This document shows positions 40,210 to 49,549 of a stretch of 64,000 bases of DNA, piece after piece. The DNA lies in contig NZ_JAMGSL010000001.1 in the NCBI RefSeq assembly GCF_025195125.1, positions 62,001 through 126,000 on the forward strand, written 5' to 3'. The notes under the pieces were generated by a model that worked only from the letters and a program-made list of their open reading frames with translations, was not told the origin of the DNA and made no database searches. A program made the translations under genes and the position numbers. The first letter of the stretch is position 1. The number at the start of each line of letters is the position of its first letter. This DNA comes from Streptomyces sp. Je 1-79. GTDB lineage: Bacteria; Actinomycetota; Actinomycetes; Streptomycetales; Streptomycetaceae.

Positions 40210-40685
40210 GGATCGACGTCCCCGAGGGAAGGCATCCGATCGAGTACGTCTGGGGCGAGATCGTCCCCGAGATCGGGACGGCCGCCGCGAACTTCTCCCT
40301 CTCCGTCTACGCCCACACGACCCTGGGGCTGCGCGAGTTCGAGGCCGCGCGGCTCCGCATCGCGCAGGTCAACGGCTGTCTGTTCTGCCTCGACTGGCGG
40401 ACCGACCGCGACGGCGAGAAGGTCGAGGAGTCGTTCGCGGAGGCGGTGACCCAGTGGCGTACCACCGATGCCTTCGACGACCGCACGCGGCTGGCCGCGG
40501 AGTACGCCGAGCGGTACGCCCTGGATCATCACGGTCTCGACGAGGAGTTCTGGACCCGTATGACCGCTCACTACAGCCAGCCCGAGATCGTGGAGCTGAC
40601 GATGAGCATCGGCTCCTGGCTGTCGTTCGGGCGGCTCAACCGGGTGCTCGGGCTCGACGCGGTGTGCGTGCTGCCCACCCAGTGA
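40206..40685 (+). CDS. Carboxymuconolactone decarboxylase/AhpD-like protein
   Basis: A 159-residue protein of the AhpD/CMD fold, with a core helix AARLRIAQVNGCLFCLDWRT that carries the CxxC pair of the family. The His that normally follows (CxxCxxxH) is Arg here (CLFCLDWRT), so a true AhpD peroxidase relay is doubtful. The rest (TRLAAEYAERYALDHHGLDE, EIVELTMSIGSWLSFGRLNRVLG) fits the family. It is translationally coupled to the preceding dehydrogenase, suggesting a shared catabolic or redox role. Confidence 0.83.
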   Translation: MRIDVPEGRHPIEYVWGEIVPEIGTAAANFSLSVYAHTTLGLREFEAARLRIAQVNGCLFCLDWRTDRDGEKVEESFAEAVTQWRTTDAFDDRTRLAAEYAERYALDHHGLDEEFWTRMTAHYSQPEIVELTMSIGSWLSFGRLNRVLGLDAVCVLPTQ

Positions 40686-40697
40686 CGCGCCGGCGGG

Positions 40698-42311
<1,614 letters not shown>

Positions 42312-42436
42312 CTACTGCCGCCCGCATGGGAAGTCACGGCATACCGATTGGTAACTTTTGGGTGGATCGCTCAAGAATGATCGGTGCAAAGCCGACATTT
42401 CGATGAGTGAGAGATCCACCCAGCCCGGAGCCCCCC

Positions 42437-43213
42437 ATGCCCCTGCCGTCCCTCGCCCCCGAGACCCTCGACGACGCCGCAGAGCGGCTTCACTCCACCG
42501 CCGCCTGGCAGGAGATCGTCCGGCACTGGAACACCCCGGACGAGGCGCCTCCCGCGCCCGATGCGGTACTCGCGCGCGATGCCGTGCCCGCCCCCGATGC
42601 CGTACTCGCCCCCGAGCCGCCCTCCGGCCCCGATGCCGTACTCGCCCCCGAGCCGCCCTCCGGCCCCGATGCCGTACTCGGCTCCGAGCCGCCCTCCGGC
42701 CCTGATCCGGCCCCCGCCTCCGATTCGGCCCCCGCCTCCGAGGAGTGGCGTCGGCTGCTCTCGGTCCCCGTCGACCAGCTCGTGGCCACGGCCCTCGGCG
42801 CGCTCACCGCCCCGGCGCCCACCGAACGGCCGCTCCCCGGCCGGCTCGGCGCCGTCCTTCCCGACCGGCTGCACTCCTGGCGCCGCATCGGTCAGGAGGA
42901 CGTACGCCCCTCCGTCCACCTGGCCCACGCCCGCCGCGTCCTCGTCGAATGGGGCTGGCAGAACCAGCCGTACCGCCTCCGCGACGCCCGGGGCGCCCGC
43001 TGCCTCTGCGGCGCCCTGCTCACCGCCCACCGCCTCGGCCACGGCAGCGCCGACACGATGAACCGCTCCGCCGCCTGGATCGTCACCGAGCTCCGCGCCC
43101 AGGGCTGGACAGGCCTCATCGGCCCCTGGAACCGCGCCCCGGGACGCACCGCGGAGCAGGCCCTCGCCCTCGTCGACGCGACGATCCGGCGCGCCGCGCA
43201 CGCGGGGGAGTGA
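42437..43213 (+). CDS. DUF6197-type protein with internal Pro/Asp repeat
   Basis: A 258-residue protein. The C-terminal half (about residues 155-250) matches DUF6197-type sequence: VHLAHARRVLVEWGWQNQPY, then GARCLCGALLTAHRLG and LIGPWNRAPGRTAEQALALV. The N-terminal half holds a 12-residue repeat, PDAVLAPEPPSG (three units), inside a Pro/Asp/Ala-rich stretch. The function is unknown. The ATG at 42437 has GGAG 6 bases upstream; an earlier GTG at 42407 lies just downstream of the divergent cholesterol oxidase promoter and is less likely. It is divergent from choD. Confidence 0.68.
   Translation: MPLPSLAPETLDDAAERLHSTAAWQEIVRHWNTPDEAPPAPDAVLARDAVPAPDAVLAPEPPSGPDAVLAPEPPSGPDAVLGSEPPSGPDPAPASDSAPASEEWRRLLSVPVDQLVATALGALTAPAPTERPLPGRLGAVLPDRLHSWRRIGQEDVRPSVHLAHARRVLVEWGWQNQPYRLRDARGARCLCGALLTAHRLGHGSADTMNRSAAWIVTELRAQGWTGLIGPWNRAPGRTAEQALALVDATIRRAAHAGE
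42596..42703 (+). repeat. 36-bp in-frame tandem repeat (three units)
   Basis: Units begin at 42596, 42632 and 42668, each starting GATGCCGTACTCG and encoding DAVLAPEPPSGP; the third has a diverged start (DAVLGSEPPSGP). The period is a multiple of 3, so the reading frame of the host gene is kept. Confidence 0.9.
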
Positions 43214-43216
43214 CCA

Positions 43217-43241
43217 CCCCGGTCCCGCGACGGCGCCGGGG
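43217..43241. terminator. Short hairpin between convergent genes
   Basis: CCCCGG (43217-43222) pairs with CCGGGG (43236-43241) between the DUF6197 and VOC stop codons. Confidence 0.4.
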
Positions 43242-43243
43242 CC

Positions 43244-44032
43244 TCACTCCACGCTGTCCGCCACCGTGAAGAGCCCGCCGTCGGGATCACGCAGCGTGAC
43301 GCGCCGGCCGTTGCCCGAGGGCTGGACCGAGGACATGGTCGTGCCGCCCAGCCGAAGGGCCGTCTCCACCGTCTCGTCGACATCGAGGACACGGAAGTGC
43401 ACGTGCCAGCGCGGCCGCACCTGAGGGTCCGGGGCCGCCTCCACGGCGCCCCCGAAGAGCCGGGCGACGGTGATGCCCCCGTGGCTCAGGACGACGTGGT
43501 CGTCCTCGTAACTGACCTGGCAGCAGCCGGGCCGCTCACCCGCCCAGTCCAGTACCTCGGCGTAGAAGATCGCCGCGTCGAAGGCGTTCCGGGTCCGCAG
43601 CTCCAGCCAGGCGGGGGCACCGCCCTTGCCGACGCTCCAGTCGGGGATGACCTCGCCCTCCCAGATGCCGAACACGGCCCCCTCGCGGTCCGAGGCGAGC
43701 GCCGCGCGCCCCGTCCCGAAGCGCAGCGGCCCCACGGCCACCGTGGCGCTGCGCTCCCGGATGCGCGCCGCGGTCACGTCGGCGTCCTCCACGGCGAAGT
43801 ACGGGGTCCAGGCGACGGCCACCGCGAGGCGCGGCGCCAGCGCGCCGATCCCGGCGACCGGGGCCCCGTCGCTCAGGGCGACGGAGAACTCCTCACCCAG
43901 TCGGGTGGACCGGAACTCCCATCCGAAGACACCCCCGTAGAAGGTCTCGGCGGCGCCGAGATCGCGGGCCATGAGACTGACCCAACAAGGGGCGCCGGAC
44001 ACCGCATGGCTCGAGGTCGACACAACCTTCAT
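43244..44032 (-). CDS. Two-domain VOC family protein
   Basis: A 262-residue protein with two VOC domains (about residues 12-125 and 135-258). The openings are AETFYGGVFGWEFRSTRLGE and AAIFYAEVLDWAGERPGCC, and the endings are DREGAVFGIWEGE and DPDGGLFTVADSVE. A WHVHFRVLDVDETV segment starts the last beta-alpha unit. It is the third two-domain VOC paralog in the window. The ligand is unknown. Confidence 0.85.
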   Translation of the reverse strand: MKVVSTSSHAVSGAPCWVSLMARDLGAAETFYGGVFGWEFRSTRLGEEFSVALSDGAPVAGIGALAPRLAVAVAWTPYFAVEDADVTAARIRERSATVAVGPLRFGTGRAALASDREGAVFGIWEGEVIPDWSVGKGGAPAWLELRTRNAFDAAIFYAEVLDWAGERPGCCQVSYEDDHVVLSHGGITVARLFGGAVEAAPDPQVRPRWHVHFRVLDVDETVETALRLGGTTMSSVQPSGNGRRVTLRDPDGGLFTVADSVE

Positions 44033-44151
44033 CCATCCGTCGTGGACGCGTGATCACTTCCCATCCCACCGTACCCCCGGAGTGATCGCCATTCCGGCGA
44101 GCCGTACCGGTACGGCGTGCGAAGAGTCCGCCGGTAGGAAAGCCTGACAGG

Positions 44152-45366
44152 GTGAGGGACGTGCGCGCTGCGCTACGACGAGGGGTGGCCGACCTGCTTG
44201 CGCGGCGCCGGGATCCGGCGGTCGTGCAGATCGTCAGGTCCACGGCCGCGGCCACGATCGCCTATGTCGTCGCTCTCCAGCTCAGCAGCGAACCCGCCCC
44301 GCTGACGGCCCCGCTCACCGCGCTGCTCGTCGTCCAGGTGACCCTCTACTCCACGCTCACCACCGGCATCCGCCGGGTCAACTCGGTGGTCGTCGGTGTC
44401 ATCATCGCCATCGCGTTCAGCGCCCTGGTCGGTCTCACCTGGTGGAGCCTCGGGCTGATCATCCTGGCCTCGCTGGTGGTGGGCCGCTTCGTGCGCGTCG
44501 GCGAGTTCGTGCCCGAGGTCGCGATCAGCGCGATGCTCGTCCTCGGCGTCACCCAGGTCACCAACACGGCCTGGGACAGGGTCCTCGAAACGCTCATCGG
44601 GGCGATCGTCGGCCTGCTGTTCAACATCGTCCTCGTGCCGCCCGTCTGGGTCGGCTCGGCGGGCGAGTCCATCGAGGCCCTGGCCCGGCGCATGCGCCTG
44701 CTGATGCTCGGCATCGGCGAGGAACTCACCACACCCACGCCCGTCGCCCACGCCGCCGCGCACCTGCACGAGGCCCGTCGCCTCGACAACGACGTGGCGG
44801 AGGTCGACGCGGCGCTGCGCCAGGCCGAGGACAGCCTCCGGCTCAACCCGCGCGTCAAGGAAGAGGAGGGCGTGCTGCACCGCATCGTGCTGCGCACCGG
44901 CCTCGACACCCTGGAGATCTGCGCCGTCGTGCTCCGCGTCCTCGCCCGGACCCTCACCGACCTCGCCAAGGAACGCACGGACACGGAACTCTTCCCCGAC
45001 GACGTCGCGATCGCGCTCGAAGACCTCCTGGCGCGGGTCGCCGACACCCTCGTGAGCTTCGCCGTCCTCGTCACCACCGAGGTCAGCGCGGACGCCGACG
45101 CCGCGGACGAACGGCTCGCCGGGGAACTCCGCGCGGCCCGCGCGGTCCGCGACCACGCGGCGGACCTGCTGCTCCAGGTCGTCCAGCGCGACCCCCGCCA
45201 GTGGCAGCTGTACGGAGCGCTCCTCGCCGAGATCGACCGGATCCTCGACGAACTGGACCTCGAACACCGCGGACGCCGCCTCATGGAAGAGCTCGACCGC
45301 CACTCGCGCGAGCGCGCCGAGCGACGGCCGAGACTGTCGGCGCTCCGCGACCGACTGGGTGTGTGA
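44152..45366 (+). CDS. FUSC/aromatic acid exporter family membrane protein
   Basis: A 404-residue protein of the ArAE/FUSC group, exporters of aromatic acids in other bacteria. The N-terminal 170 residues contain about six membrane segments, starting with VRSTAAATIAYVVALQL and including LTAPLTALLVVQVTLYSTLT, the conserved loop of the family, and WDRVLETLIGAIVGLLFNIV. The remainder is an alpha-helical cytoplasmic domain (LARRMRLLMLGIGEELTTPT onward). A GTG start is used; AGGAAAG is upstream at a rather long spacing, so the in-frame GTG at 44161 is an alternative. Neighbours give no hint of substrate. Confidence 0.85.
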   Translation: MRDVRAALRRGVADLLARRRDPAVVQIVRSTAAATIAYVVALQLSSEPAPLTAPLTALLVVQVTLYSTLTTGIRRVNSVVVGVIIAIAFSALVGLTWWSLGLIILASLVVGRFVRVGEFVPEVAISAMLVLGVTQVTNTAWDRVLETLIGAIVGLLFNIVLVPPVWVGSAGESIEALARRMRLLMLGIGEELTTPTPVAHAAAHLHEARRLDNDVAEVDAALRQAEDSLRLNPRVKEEEGVLHRIVLRTGLDTLEICAVVLRVLARTLTDLAKERTDTELFPDDVAIALEDLLARVADTLVSFAVLVTTEVSADADAADERLAGELRAARAVRDHAADLLLQVVQRDPRQWQLYGALLAEIDRILDELDLEHRGRRLMEELDRHSRERAERRPRLSALRDRLGV

Positions 45367-45397
45367 GGGGCATCGGGGATATCGGAAAGTCCGGCTG

Positions 45398-45589
45398 TCA
45401 ACGCCGGTCGTTCATCAGCTCCTGGAACGAACTCATACAAGGGGTGCAGTGACGGTCGGTCCTGTCGCGCTCCTCCAGCGGCTCCTCGTGCAGCGACTGC
45501 CCGCACAGGGCGATCGCGGTGCCGATGGCGGCCACGTGCCAGACGAAGATCCCGTCACGGGGCGCTATGCCGACGTGCATTTCGTACAT
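45398..45589 (-). CDS. Small conserved hypothetical protein with CxxC
   Basis: A 63-residue protein, MYEMHVGIAPRDGIFVWHVA at its start, then ALCGQSLHEEP and a C-terminal HCTPCMSSFQELMNDR carrying a CxxC pair. The placement of Cys residues resembles a small zinc-binding or redox module. This type is frequent in streptomycetes, but I know no function. The start at 45589 is chosen because GGAG lies 7 bases upstream; an ATG at 45601 would add METT. The gene is convergent with the exporter gene. Confidence 0.6.
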   Translation of the reverse strand: MYEMHVGIAPRDGIFVWHVAAIGTAIALCGQSLHEEPLEERDRTDRHCTPCMSSFQELMNDRR

Positions 45590-45770
45590 GGTCGTCTCCA
45601 TGCTCGGCGGACTCTCTTGCCCTTCCAGTGCACCCGAAGGAAGGCCTGTTGCACGCCCGGAGGGCGGCTGTTCGGGTGACGGGCGCCCCACCGCCTGCCA
45701 GGCTGCCCCGGTGCCGGATGGCTACGCTGGAGCAGGGGGCGTGGACGGCGAACCGGTCGGAGGCGACCCC

Positions 45771-46049
45771 ATGAAGCGACGCCACCATTTCCATATCGAC
45801 CATGCGGGGCACTCCGTCAGCGTCACGGTCCAGACCGGCCACAAGGCCGTCGTGGAGGTCCTCGTCGACGGCAAGGAGACGGGGTACGCCACCACCGCCG
45901 CCGACCGGCCGGTGACCGTGCACATCGAGCTGCCGACCGAACCGCCGACCCAGGCCACGATCCGCGCCGCTGCCGGGCCCGGCATCCCCCGCTGCGTCCT
46001 CGAAGTGCCCGGCGTCGAGCCGCAGGTCATGTCCCCGAGGCTCTACTGA
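45771..46049 (+). CDS. Small hypothetical protein
   Basis: A 92-residue protein starting MKRRHHFHIDHAGHSVSVTV, apparently all beta strands: VSVTVQTGHKAVVEVLVDGK, then RPVTVHIELPTEPPTQATIR. It looks like a small beta sandwich or barrel of unknown family. GGAGG lies 8 bases before the ATG, which supports the start. A decayed peptidase remnant lies immediately downstream on the other strand, overlapping the last codons. Confidence 0.6.
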   Translation: MKRRHHFHIDHAGHSVSVTVQTGHKAVVEVLVDGKETGYATTAADRPVTVHIELPTEPPTQATIRAAAGPGIPRCVLEVPGVEPQVMSPRLY

Positions 46050-46499
46050 CCGGCCGCCGCGCCCGGACCAGCGCGCTGGTGCCGGGACGGACCGGCTCCA
46101 GCCCGACGAGGTAGACGCCGACGGCGTCGGTCACACAGGAGCCGGCCCGTCCGTACGCCGTATGGTCCCGGGCCACGTCCCGAGCGTCCCGGTGTCCCGG
46201 CGTGCCGACGTGCCGCAGGGCGGCGCCGCGGGCCTTGCCTGGGCGAGGACGCCGGCCCGGCCGGCGTCGGTGCGCGGGGTCAGGGGGTGCCCGTTCCCCC
46301 CGGGGCGCCAGGCGCCGGCTCGGCGTGCGTCCTCCTTGCCGTCGTCGCCCCTGCCGTCGTCGCCCTCGCCGTCGTCGCCCTCGCCGTCGTCGCCTTTCGC
46401 GACCGGCAGCACGAGAATCCGCCCGTTCGCCGCGTCGGCGTACTCCGTCGCGACGGTGAGACGCGCGTACCGGAGATCGCCGCAGTCCGTCCACGCCGG
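46030..46499 (-). pseudogene. Decayed S33-type alpha/beta-hydrolase (peptidase) gene
   Basis: Two translation fragments on the minus strand look like the two ends of one streptomycete TAP/S33-type hydrolase, in the right order but in different frames. The N-terminal one (46395-46499) reads PAWTDCGDLRYARLTVATEY then ADAANGRILVLPVAK, like the W-x-x-C...LTVPxDYA...v opening of secreted S33 peptidases. The C-terminal one (46030-46179) reads HTAYGRAGSCVTDAVGVYLV then GLEPVRPGT, like the G-H-x-x-x-...C...YL..G.vP..GT end. The whole catalytic middle, including the nucleophile, is missing and replaced by low-complexity DNA. I infer a pseudogene from deletion and frameshift; no intact frame or start remains. 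Confidence 0.5.
46339..46395. repeat. 15-bp minisatellite, about four units
   Basis: Four tandem units of GTCGTCGCCCTCGCC (some with one or two changes) lie inside the pseudogene region. On the minus strand they encode GDDGE repeats. Confidence 0.85.
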
Positions 46500-46709
46500 C
46501 TTCTGCTGCGTGGCGCCTGACGAACCGGCGCATCGAGGCGGAAACCCTCCCCGACCGGCACCTCGCCAGATCAACACTCTGTAACGCCAACAAGCTTGTC
46601 CGGCTGAAGACTTCCTTCCGCATGCCGTCCTCTGGGATCTTGCGTCCCACCCCCTACAACACAGGGCCCGGCAGGCGCCACCAGCGTCACCGGGCCATCG
46701 GAGGACGCA

Positions 46710-48548
46710 TTGTTTTCCCACATATCCAGCCGGCTGAGACTCTCCGCCGTGGCCGTCGCCGCTCTCGGCCCGGCCGTCGCGCTCACCGTGCCCGTCGGAG
46801 CAGCTCAGGCCGCGCCGACGACCATCCCGGAGCCCTCGGCCGTCTCCGCGGTGCCCGGCGGTTCCGCGGCGGCGGCGGTGGCCGCCTCCGCCCGCAACGT
46901 CCGCGGCGCCACCTCGTCGGCCTGGGCGGCCGGCACCCGTGCCTACCTGGTGATCACGGCGCCCGGGGACTCCTCGGCCGTCCGCTCGGCCGTCACCGCC
47001 AACGGCGGTACGGTCTTCTCGTACTTCGACGCCATCGGCGTGATCGTGGCGCACTCCGCCTCCGGCACCTTCGCCTCGACCATGCGCGGGGTCGGCGGTG
47101 TCCAGCAGGTCGGCGCGACCCGGACCTCCGACGTCCCGGCGGACGCCTACAACCCGGCGCTGCCGACCAACCCGTCGCAGTCCGCGGCCCCGTCCACCGA
47201 GCCGCTCCGCTCGGACATGACCCAGATCAAGGCCGACCAGGCCTGGGCCGTCACCACCGGCTCGCCCACGGTCAAGGTCGGCATCCTGGACACCGGCGTC
47301 GACGACCAGCACCAGGACCTGGCGCCGAACTTCAACGCCGCCGACTCGGTCTCCTGCGCGTACGGCAAGCCGGACACCCGGGCCGGGGCCTGGCGGGACG
47401 TCGACACCCACGGCACGCACGTGGCCGGCACGGTCGCCGCCGCCAAGAACGGCAAGGGCGCCATCGGCGTCGCGCCGGGCGTGAAGATCTCCTCGGTCCG
47501 CATCGCCGAGCCCGGCAGCACGCTGTTCTTCGCGGAGAACACCATCTGCGGGCTCGTCTGGTCCGGTGACCACGGCTTCAAGGTCACCAACAACAGCTAC
47601 TACACGGACCCGTGGCAGTTCAACTGCCCGAACAACGTGGACCAGGCGGCCATCCTGGAGGGTGTGGGCCGGGCCCAGAAGTACGCGGAGGGCAAGGGCT
47701 CGCTCCAGGTCGCGGCGGCCGGCAACGCCAACTACGACCTGGCGAACAAGACCACCGACACCTCCTCGCCCAACGACTCCACCCCGGTCAGCCGGACCAT
47801 CACCAACGACTGCCTGGACATCCCGGCCGAGCTGCCGGGCGTGGTCACGGTCGCGGCGAACGGCACCAACGGCTCGTCGAAGGCGTCCTTCTCCAACTTC
47901 GGACGGAACGTCATCGAGGTGTCCGCGCCCGGTGAGTCGGTGTACAGCACCGTCCCCGGCGGCAAGTACTCCTCGCTCAGCGGTACGTCCATGGCCTCCC
48001 CGCACGTGGCGGGCGTGGCCGCGCTCCTCGCGAGCGCGAACCCGGGCCACACCCCGGCGGACATCCGCGCGAAGCTGGGCCTGCAGGCCACCGACCTGGC
48101 CTGCCCCTCGGACAGCCGGTGCACCGGCACCACGGCCAACAACAGCTTCTTCGGCGAGGGCCGGGTCGACGCGCTGAAGGCGGTCGGCGGCTCCACCCCG
48201 CCTCCCGGCGCGTACTTCGAGAGCCTCGCCGACGTCACGATCTCCGACAACGCCACCGTCGAGAGCCCGATCACGGTGGGCGGGGTAACGGGCAACGCCC
48301 CGGCCACCCTCAAGGTCGGCGTGGACATCAAGCACACGTACATCGGTGACCTGAAGGTCGACCTGGTCGCTCCCGACGGCACCGTCTACACCGTGCACAA
48401 CCGGACCGGCAGCGGCACGGACAACATCGTCCAGACCTTCACCGTCAACGCCTCCTCGGAGGTCGCCAACGGCGTCTGGAAACTCCGTGTCAACGACAAC
48501 GCCAACCAGGACACCGGCAAGATCGACGCCTGGAACCTGACCTTCTAG
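46710..48548 (+). CDS. Secreted subtilisin-like S8 serine protease with P-domain
   Basis: A 612-residue secreted protease. A signal peptide (about residues 1-35, ending AQA-AP) is followed by an inhibitor-type propeptide (about 75-140). The peptidase S8 domain (about 165-495) carries the triad Asp194 (GILDTGVDD), His234 (DTHGTHVAG) and Ser427 (GTSMASPHVAG), with the oxyanion Asn in AAAGN (339). The C-terminal about 110 residues form a P/Homo-B domain (VDIKHTYIGDLKVDLVAPDG, then GVWKLRVNDNANQDTGKIDA), as in proprotein-convertase-like bacterial proteases. The TTG start has GGAGG 7 bases upstream. A hairpin at 48556-48591 follows. Confidence 0.94.
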   Translation: MFSHISSRLRLSAVAVAALGPAVALTVPVGAAQAAPTTIPEPSAVSAVPGGSAAAAVAASARNVRGATSSAWAAGTRAYLVITAPGDSSAVRSAVTANGGTVFSYFDAIGVIVAHSASGTFASTMRGVGGVQQVGATRTSDVPADAYNPALPTNPSQSAAPSTEPLRSDMTQIKADQAWAVTTGSPTVKVGILDTGVDDQHQDLAPNFNAADSVSCAYGKPDTRAGAWRDVDTHGTHVAGTVAAAKNGKGAIGVAPGVKISSVRIAEPGSTLFFAENTICGLVWSGDHGFKVTNNSYYTDPWQFNCPNNVDQAAILEGVGRAQKYAEGKGSLQVAAAGNANYDLANKTTDTSSPNDSTPVSRTITNDCLDIPAELPGVVTVAANGTNGSSKASFSNFGRNVIEVSAPGESVYSTVPGGKYSSLSGTSMASPHVAGVAALLASANPGHTPADIRAKLGLQATDLACPSDSRCTGTTANNSFFGEGRVDALKAVGGSTPPPGAYFESLADVTISDNATVESPITVGGVTGNAPATLKVGVDIKHTYIGDLKVDLVAPDGTVYTVHNRTGSGTDNIVQTFTVNASSEVANGVWKLRVNDNANQDTGKIDAWNLTF

Positions 48549-48766
48549 GCCCTTCCCGGGCGCCCTTCGCCGGACCGGCGGGGGCGCCCGGACTCCTGGC
48601 CCGAGTAGAGGTGGTCGACCTCGGGCCGCAGGTCGAGTATGTCGAGGAACTCCGCCAGCTCGGCCGGGTCGGTCGTCCGGCTCGCGACGGCGCGCCGAGC
48701 GGCACGACGCCGGTCTCCGGGACCATCGGGCCCCGGCGAACCGTCGTTCGCCTCTGTGACGTCCAT
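48545..48766 (-). CDS. Putative small charged protein
   Basis: A 73-residue frame with a helical centre, ASRTTDPAELAEFLDILDLR then PEVDHLY, and Gly/Arg/Pro-rich ends. The DPAELAEFLDILDLRPE stretch looks like a real helix, but the ribosome binding site is weak (GGAT) and the 3' third overlaps the protease terminator hairpin. A real short gene is about as likely as not. Confidence 0.35.
   Translation of the reverse strand: MDVTEANDGSPGPDGPGDRRRAARRAVASRTTDPAELAEFLDILDLRPEVDHLYSGQESGRPRRSGEGRPGRA
48556..48591 (+). terminator. Hairpin terminator after the subtilase
   Basis: CCGGGCGCCC (48556-48565) pairs perfectly with GGGCGCCCGG (48582-48591), and the loop itself contains CGCCGG-A-CCGGCG. Confidence 0.75.
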
Positions 48767-48834
48767 GACGCCGATCCGACCACACCCCGGCCCGCCGCGC
48801 ACGGTCAGCACCCGTCGGGCGATTCGCCGGACCG

Positions 48835-49380
48835 TCAGAACACGCCGAGGAAGACGCCTCCCGGATTGTTCAGATCGTCGTTGTGGAGGTGGAACGCGCG
48901 CAGCGACCGCGCGATCTCCCGCTGCGAGATGTACGCGTCACGGTCCAGGTCCAGCCGTTCGAAGACCACCGGGTCCTGCTCGTCGGTGACGCCCCAGACG
49001 GCGAGATAGGCGGCGAACTCGTCCCCGCTGACCCGCTTGTCGCCCTTCGTGTCCATGATGCGGAAGATGGCCTGCGCGAGGTTGTCGAGGAGTTCGGGCC
49101 GGTCGGTGTCGTAGCCCACCGCGCGGTGCGCCGCGACGAACCCGTCCTGGTCCAGCCGTTCCCGCCCCGGCACCGACTGGGTGAGCAGCCCCAGCCACTG
49201 TGCCCAGTAGGCCCGTTCCAGCGCCTGGATGCGGGGCTCGTCCGTCGTCAGCCCGTACGCGGAGGCGTACGCCTCGACGATCCGCCGGTGGTCGGACCAG
49301 GTGACGAATCCGTCGTCGTCGGTGTCCAGGACCGCGAAGAGGCGCCTGAGCCTTCGAGTGACGGGATCGAGCGTCGCCAT
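48835..49380 (-). CDS. EF-hand calcium-binding protein (calerythrin-like)
   Basis: A 181-residue cytoplasmic protein with at least three recognisable EF-hand loops: DTDDDGFVTWSDH (about residues 19-31), DTKGDKRVSGDEF and DLDRDAYISQREI. A degenerate fourth lies around LDQDGFVAAHRA. Length and layout match the calerythrin-like sarcoplasmic calcium-binding proteins of actinobacteria, which buffer or sense calcium. AAAGGA lies 8 bases upstream of the ATG. The gene is divergent from the M28 peptidase gene. Confidence 0.88.
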   Translation of the reverse strand: MATLDPVTRRLRRLFAVLDTDDDGFVTWSDHRRIVEAYASAYGLTTDEPRIQALERAYWAQWLGLLTQSVPGRERLDQDGFVAAHRAVGYDTDRPELLDNLAQAIFRIMDTKGDKRVSGDEFAAYLAVWGVTDEQDPVVFERLDLDRDAYISQREIARSLRAFHLHNDDLNNPGGVFLGVF

Positions 49381-49549
49381 GCGGGGTCCTTTCGAGGGAG
49401 GGGATCGTATGGAGAGGGACGGCAGAAACCCCAGTGTGGTTGCCCGGCTCCGCCCACGCGCGCCGCGACGCCGCCGCGCCGCGGGCGAGAACCGGCGGGC
49501 GGACACCGCCGACGGGCGGAGCCGGCCGGCGTACGCCACGATCGAGGCC

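Noticed and set aside
42596-42703. CRISPR array or PE/PPE-type protein
   Set aside because: The repeats are contiguous, in frame and only 36 bp; no spacers or cas genes are present.
45519-45770. Extension of the hypothetical gene at 45771 upstream to 45519
   Set aside because: The added residues overlap the opposite-strand small CxxC gene and are not protein-like; GGAGG supports the ATG at 45771.
46131-48785. 884-codon open frame on the minus strand across the subtilase gene
   Set aside because: Most of it is antisense to the subtilase and has the Arg/Gly/Val-rich composition of GC-bias shadow frames; only its last part holds the short peptidase remnant, annotated separately as a pseudogene.
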